Of a stretch of 64,000 nucleotides of DNA, positions 59,964-64,000 are shown piece after piece (positions within the stretch are counted from its first letter, which is position 1; each line of letters opens with the position of its first letter). Position numbers and translations under genes: made by a program. Origin of the DNA: Opitutaceae bacterium (GTDB lineage Bacteria; Verrucomicrobiota; Verrucomicrobiia; Opitutales; Opitutaceae); the NCBI GenBank assembly GCA_024233285.1, contig JACKPU010000008.1, forward strand, positions 1 to 64,000, read 5' to 3'. The notes below the pieces were generated by a model, which saw nothing but the letters and a program-made list of their open reading frames with translations, was not told the DNA's origin and made no database searches.

Positions 59964-59999
59964 GGGACAGAAAGAGGAATAGATTGCCGGGCGGCGTTG

Positions 60000-60986
60000 T
60001 CAGGACTCTTTTCTAAACAGAAAAACGCCGGTGATGGCAGGTCCGGCATGCACCCGGTGGCAATCATCAATGAACTTGAGCTGCGGCATCAGATGCCGGC
60101 GGATTTGCTCCATGAACGCGGGTTCAAACCGCATGCAAAACTCCATGTAGATCAGGAAAAACCGGCTGAAGCAGTGAAAGCCGGGAATGTAGGGAGGGGC
60201 GAAATCGCGAAATTGAGCTGTCGGAAGAAACTTCAAGTCCAACCCATGCTTGGCCCCCAAGTCGGACAGCTCATGGGGACTAAAGAAGTGCTTGTCCTCG
60301 GCATAGGTCTTATCGATGTCGCGGTTGCAACAATATTGAACGGTATCGGTGAATTCGGTGAGCTTGGCCGTCCATGCTGGTTGCATCTCGACCCCGGCCG
60401 CCTTGAGGGCATTGGGAATAGATTGGGCAACTGCCGCCATCAAAAGATATCCCGCTTCACAGGGTTCCGCGCCCATGATCAATGCGCCGTTGGGGCGCAA
60501 GCATCGTGCGGTGTCGGCGATGAAATCTTCATAGCGCAAGATGTGGTGCAACGTGGACCGCATGGAGATGACCGAAAACATGCGGTCCGGCAATTGACCC
60601 AGGTCATCGGCATTGAGGATCGCGAAATGGCGCCGGGCGCGTCCGGCGAAATTCGCGTCGAATTGCTCGCGTGTGATTTGTAGAAAAGCTGGCGAAGGAT
60701 CGGTTATGAGCAGATCCGGCCCAGGGTAATGTAGAGCTGTCCCGTAGGTTAGAAAGCCGGTTCCGCAGCCGATTTCAAGAGCTGGACCACTGGTGTCCAC
60801 GGCGTGGGTTTTGAGTAAATTGCAGAGACCCTCGCCTTCGGCTGGATCGGGTGCGTTGACGCCATAGTGGCTGTTGTATTCCTCTTCAGCGTGCATGTAG
60901 GCACGTTCGGCGGATAGCTGCAGCCAGCCGTGCCATTTTTTTAGACCGGCGATCCATTGGTCAAAATTTGCCGAAGAGGTGTTCAT
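60000..60986 (-). CDS. Class I SAM-dependent methyltransferase (paralogue of 54826-55815)
   Basis: The 328 aa product has 'ALEIGCGTGFLTYGTALHYPG', 'LLITDPSPAFLQITREQF', 'FSVISMRSTLHHILRYEDFI' and 'TARCLRPNGALIMGAEPCE', and ends 'HRVHAGPAITGVFLFRKES'. It closely parallels the gene at 54826. Its ATG shares one base with the stop of the upstream fusion gene (TAATG at 60988-60984), so the two are translationally coupled. The catalytic class is clear, the substrate is not. A 36-base gap precedes the next gene. Confidence 0.86.
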   Translation of the reverse strand: MNTSSANFDQWIAGLKKWHGWLQLSAERAYMHAEEEYNSHYGVNAPDPAEGEGLCNLLKTHAVDTSGPALEIGCGTGFLTYGTALHYPGPDLLITDPSPAFLQITREQFDANFAGRARRHFAILNADDLGQLPDRMFSVISMRSTLHHILRYEDFIADTARCLRPNGALIMGAEPCEAGYLLMAAVAQSIPNALKAAGVEMQPAWTAKLTEFTDTVQYCCNRDIDKTYAEDKHFFSPHELSDLGAKHGLDLKFLPTAQFRDFAPPYIPGFHCFSRFFLIYMEFCMRFEPAFMEQIRRHLMPQLKFIDDCHRVHAGPAITGVFLFRKES

Positions 60987-63586
60987 TACAAAGCCAGGGA
61001 TGTGGCGAGCTTCTCAAGTGCCGGACGTTTCTCGGTTGAGAGGTTTTCTTCTGGTTGGATGGCCAGAACTTCCGGCAACGGGAGCCAACGGACACCTTGG
61101 CGAGTGAGCGCAATCGTGAGCGCGTAAGTAGGCGCAGGTGAAAGTGTCATTTTACCACCGACCGATTGAAGGGCGGAACGTGTCAGGTAGATCGCCGGGG
61201 TTCGGAAAAAAGCGTCAGCGAGCCAGAAACCGTCGATATTCTGCAATGCTGCGACCGGCAGCGCCTGCATCCTTCCGAGCGCCAGAATGCAACGCTGAGT
61301 TCTGGATGCCGCAGGCGTCACAACGCGGCAGCGACCACCGATCGCATCCGGTGCATGCAGTAGAAATTGTTGGGCTACGGTATACAGACTGCCAGGCGTG
61401 AGACGATCGCCTGGTTGCAGCCATGCTATGAGGTCTCCGGTAGCTTTGCCGAGGGCGAGATTGATGGCATCTATATTACTCTCGAATGGTTCACTGGTCC
61501 ACCAAGCCAATTGGTCGCTGACTGAGCGCAGCAGGTCGACGGTGCCGTCATTTGACTGGCCGTCCACCACCAAGCACTCCAACATAGGGTAATGTTGTGC
61601 CAGAACGGAACTCAGCGTGTCTTGGCAACGGGCGAACTGGTTTTTGCAGGTGACGATGATCGTGATCCGGGGCCAGACTGCGGGTTGAGTTGGAGATGTC
61701 GGGAACGGCATGGTTCCTCGGCTATCGCGATGAGGAACTGGCAATGCTGATGGCGACGGGGGGCCGAGCCAGGTCGGCGAAGGTCGCGGGCAACATAACA
61801 GATCATCGAGGACTATGGTCCGCGGCGTGTCCGCTGGCAGCCATACTGTGGCAGGGTTGAAACTGTTGCTGATGAAAAGTTGATGGTGAGGCTGCAGGCG
61901 TCCGACTACACACGGGACAATTTCGCCAGCGTCAGCACTATCGAAGGCAATGGCGTCAAAATCCGCTAGTCCGGCCCGATATTCCGGGATGCCGGTGGTG
62001 CGGCCCTCGCGCTGACCAAATCGCAGGTAGTGTTCCCATCCGCTTGCGACCACACCATCAGCGATGGCCTGGGTCACATCCGGATTGGTCTTCAAATAGG
62101 TTGCTTCAGCGAAATCGCTTTCCAGTCCTCCCAACCAGTCCCAAATGTTTCCTCCGAGAAAGTGCACCCGGTCGTGTTGCCGGCCGATCAGGTTCTCCGG
62201 ACTGGCGAGAACCTCAATGGTCACTCCTTGGGCTGCGAGGCTGAGAAGAAATGGCATGAGAGCGGGCGCATGCCGGGCTACCAACAACCGTCGAATATTG
62301 CTTCCATATGGCAGAAGCGCCTGATGCAGGTGGACAAGATCGGATCCAGTAGCGCCCCCTTGGTGACGTTCGGCCAGTTGTTGCTTCAAGCTGGCGACGT
62401 ATTCTTCACGCTCCTGCGCCGCCCGATTCCGGGCCTCCGCCTCGGCTTCCAATTTTTTCAAATAATCGATATTGTGCAGCAGATCATCGTGAACCTCTTC
62501 CAATCGTTTTCTTGTGGCAAAGAACGACTGACGCTGATGATCACGATCTTTTTCCACTTGATCGATGTAGCGTTCACTCTCGGCGGTTTTAGTTTTTAGC
62601 TCGGCTGCCAACCGGCTGTTTTCTGCGCGACTGTGGGCCAAAGCGTCGTGTAAATCATCAAGCGATTGAATTTCAGCAATTTTTAGAGTGAGAAATTGGC
62701 CGAGAATATGCGCACTGCGGGGGTCGGCTGCGTTAGAAAGTGGAATCACGTCAGGCGAATGGGTGCCGTGGCCGTTGATTTCCAATTCCTGCAAATAAGG
62801 TTGATAGATCAATTCACGTAGGGGTGCGGGAAAGGGAGCGCTGCGCAAGTCATGACCAGTATCATAGACTCCCAGATCCAGATGGCGAAGGCCGTGAAAA
62901 TGAAATGCGACTACGTTCTGTCCATTAATGGCAGGCCCTGGGGTGATTTTATGACTCGGCAGATTGGGAGTGGGAGAGAAAACACCTGACACGATGGCAG
63001 TATGCGCTGACACAACTTCGGGAAATGTGCTGTCAAGCTTGCTTTCGTGGTTTGCCGTGAACCAATGATGTCTGCTTCGATGAAGACTGCGGAGTGACCA
63101 AGACTTAGCACATGCGATTCCTGTTGTGTCATGGCGCAGGGAGATCCACGCATTGCTGTATGTCTCCGTCTCTTTCTGAGAAAGGCCATTGATCCCGGAA
63201 AGCGCGATAGAAGCTTCGCCGATACTATCGACGATGATTTGAGGAGCTTGGAAAAAGAAGACTTGGGGGGGGAGCAGCGTGAGCAGACTGGCTTTGGGAA
63301 TAGATGGGAGGAGGTGATTAAGCAGCCAAGGTCGGAGGTGTAGCGCAAAGGCGCGATCGGTTAATGCTCCGCGCGCCTCGGTCAGATCGGGATTGTCCTG
63401 AAGCAAGGCGGAAAGCCGTAGCGTGGTAACGTCACGGTTCAACTGCTCTTCTAGAACAGCAGCCACCAACTCATCCGCAGCCAGACAATGAACATGATAA
63501 TCGCCGCCATGATGCTGCAACGAGCGCAGCAGCGCTAGGGCGTAAGGAAGGCTGCTGGAGTCAACTAGAGTGCAATACCGAATCAT
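60986..63586 (-). CDS. GT8-like / coiled coil / NPDV / GT2 fusion with eroded catalytic motifs
   Basis: The 866 aa protein repeats the order of 55821-58547: GT8-like (1-~290), coiled coil (~305-405), NPDV motif (~497-530, 'TYLKTNPDVTQAIADG', 'HYLRFGQREGR') and GT2 (~640-860). Both catalytic sites are damaged. The DxD position 106-108 reads P-P-Q ('LLTLLPPQVFFFQAP'), and the GT2 has 'AWLQPGDRLTPGS' where the paralogue has 'TWINSDDRLAPGS', and 'SPAPTYALTIALTRQG' where it has 'YSMDYDLWVRMAKAG'. The frame is intact and long, so it is expressed rather than a plain pseudogene; a binding or scaffold role is possible. Local G+C is low in places (22 of 60 at 62641-62700). It overlaps the upstream methyltransferase gene by 4 bases. 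Confidence 0.8.
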   Translation of the reverse strand: MIRYCTLVDSSSLPYALALLRSLQHHGGDYHVHCLAADELVAAVLEEQLNRDVTTLRLSALLQDNPDLTEARGALTDRAFALHLRPWLLNHLLPSIPKASLLTLLPPQVFFFQAPQIIVDSIGEASIALSGINGLSQKETETYSNAWISLRHDTTGIACAKSWSLRSLHRSRHHWFTANHESKLDSTFPEVVSAHTAIVSGVFSPTPNLPSHKITPGPAINGQNVVAFHFHGLRHLDLGVYDTGHDLRSAPFPAPLRELIYQPYLQELEINGHGTHSPDVIPLSNAADPRSAHILGQFLTLKIAEIQSLDDLHDALAHSRAENSRLAAELKTKTAESERYIDQVEKDRDHQRQSFFATRKRLEEVHDDLLHNIDYLKKLEAEAEARNRAAQEREEYVASLKQQLAERHQGGATGSDLVHLHQALLPYGSNIRRLLVARHAPALMPFLLSLAAQGVTIEVLASPENLIGRQHDRVHFLGGNIWDWLGGLESDFAEATYLKTNPDVTQAIADGVVASGWEHYLRFGQREGRTTGIPEYRAGLADFDAIAFDSADAGEIVPCVVGRLQPHHQLFISNSFNPATVWLPADTPRTIVLDDLLCCPRPSPTWLGPPSPSALPVPHRDSRGTMPFPTSPTQPAVWPRITIIVTCKNQFARCQDTLSSVLAQHYPMLECLVVDGQSNDGTVDLLRSVSDQLAWWTSEPFESNIDAINLALGKATGDLIAWLQPGDRLTPGSLYTVAQQFLLHAPDAIGGRCRVVTPAASRTQRCILALGRMQALPVAALQNIDGFWLADAFFRTPAIYLTRSALQSVGGKMTLSPAPTYALTIALTRQGVRWLPLPEVLAIQPEENLSTEKRPALEKLATSLAL

Positions 63587-64000
63587 CGCGTGCGGGTGAT
63601 TCCGAAGCCGCGGTAAACAATTTCGATCCCGTCCAAAAGCTGTCGGTCGAGGGCAGGAAACTCATTGGTGATGGTCCATCCTTCAGGAATCCGTTTGTCG
63701 AAGTGCCGGCGACTGAAAAACCAGGCTGGATACGAGGCTGGGTAGATGCGGGGGGAAACGATTTCTACGGTGAGGCGGTCTTGATCACTGTCGATGAAAG
63801 GTGTGCGATCGATGACGATAGTTTCAAATTCGCGCGCAGTAACGTCTTGGAAAAATGACCAAGGCTCGGGCAGGCACTGCAGCACGCCCGAAAGCAACAG
63901 CAGGTTGGGTCGCCGGGCGGCCATGCACGAGTCAATCGTGGGATAGAACTTTAGCGTGTCATCTTGGAACTCTCTTTGCCCACAAGCCACATGAGCGGGT
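63583..64000 (-). CDS. TIGR04325-like methyltransferase, C-terminal part
   Basis: Only the last ~138 residues are visible; the reading frame stays open to the right edge, so the true start is outside. The segment reads 'VACGQREFQDDTLKFYPTID', 'LLLLSGVLQCLPEPWSFF', 'VIDRTPFIDSDQDRLTVEIV' and 'IYPASYPAWFFSRRHFDKR', matching the C-terminal half of the putative TIGR04325 methyltransferases found in LPS and capsule loci. The Rossmann motif I would be off the window. Its stop overlaps the ATG of the fusion gene (63583-63586), so the operon continues to the right. Confidence 0.8.
   Translation of the reverse strand, partial: PAHVACGQREFQDDTLKFYPTIDSCMAARRPNLLLLSGVLQCLPEPWSFFQDVTAREFETIVIDRTPFIDSDQDRLTVEIVSPRIYPASYPAWFFSRRHFDKRIPEGWTITNEFPALDRQLLDGIEIVYRGFGITRTR

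Noticed and set aside
60986..63586. Calling the eroded fusion gene a pseudogene
   Set aside because: The 866-codon frame has no stop or frameshift, all domain borders are kept and it is coupled on both sides, so loss of function is not shown.

Overview
The window is a dense polysaccharide / surface-glycan biosynthesis locus from a Gram-negative-type bacterium. The family mix (RfbC-like multidomain glycosyltransferases, many GT-C membrane transferases with C-terminal beta modules, short gaps, GC-rich codons) reminds me of Verrucomicrobiota, perhaps Opitutaceae, but this is an impression and no marker gene is present. I see no rRNA, tRNA, CRISPR array, insertion sequence, phage gene or origin. 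I call 44 protein genes; 43 are on the minus strand and one (17139-19232) on the plus strand. At least nine neighbouring pairs overlap by the 4-base ATGA/GTGA type, so most of the window probably consists of long polycistronic units transcribed right to left. Both edges cut genes, so the locus continues on each side.

Right to left along transcription: 54.8-64 kb holds a TIGR04325-like methyltransferase (partial) and two copies of a unit made of a large GT8-like / coiled-coil / GT2 fusion plus a class I methyltransferase, with a free-standing GT8-like / coiled-coil protein between them. 40.4-54.8 kb holds a GT4 fused to a decayed methyltransferase-like domain, two very large GT-C proteins (944 and 900 aa) carrying a C-terminal beta module interrupted by a 'YLxxNPDV...HYxxFG' insert, an acyltransferase-3, a lipid-phosphate-type GT2, an FkbM methyltransferase and two more GT-C proteins. 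32.5-40.4 kb holds methyltransferases, a methyltransferase-GT2 fusion, a GtrB/ArnC-type GT2, an epimerase and a further GT-C protein.

24.5-32.5 kb is the sugar-nucleotide core. It encodes a GmhA-like isomerase, HddA-like GHMP kinase, GmhB-like HAD phosphatase and HddC-like nucleotidyltransferase, which together fit the GDP-D-glycero-alpha-D-manno-heptose pathway. A transaldolase that could supply or balance sedoheptulose 7-phosphate sits in the same run, along with a Gfo/Idh oxidoreductase, an SDR, and an MBOAT / SGNH pair for O-acylation.

17.1-22.2 kb contains an epimerase and two paralogous GT-C proteins that face each other with directly abutting stop codons. 4.7-17.1 kb is a tandem array of four related giant glycosyltransferases with two unrecognised N-terminal modules. 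The left end (1-4.5 kb) has three more GT-C-like membrane proteins.

Taken together, cytoplasmic GT2/GT4/GT8-like enzymes, nucleotide-heptose synthesis and methyltransferases would build a heptose-containing, methylated and acylated glycan. Polyisoprenyl-phosphate GT2s would supply lipid-linked donors to an unusually large set of membrane-embedded GT-C enzymes. No recognisable Wzx flippase, Wzy polymerase or ABC exporter is in the window. The most unusual features are the shared N-terminal glycosyltransferase modules, the stepwise loss of catalytic motifs in duplicated transferases, and the transaldolase linked to the heptose genes.
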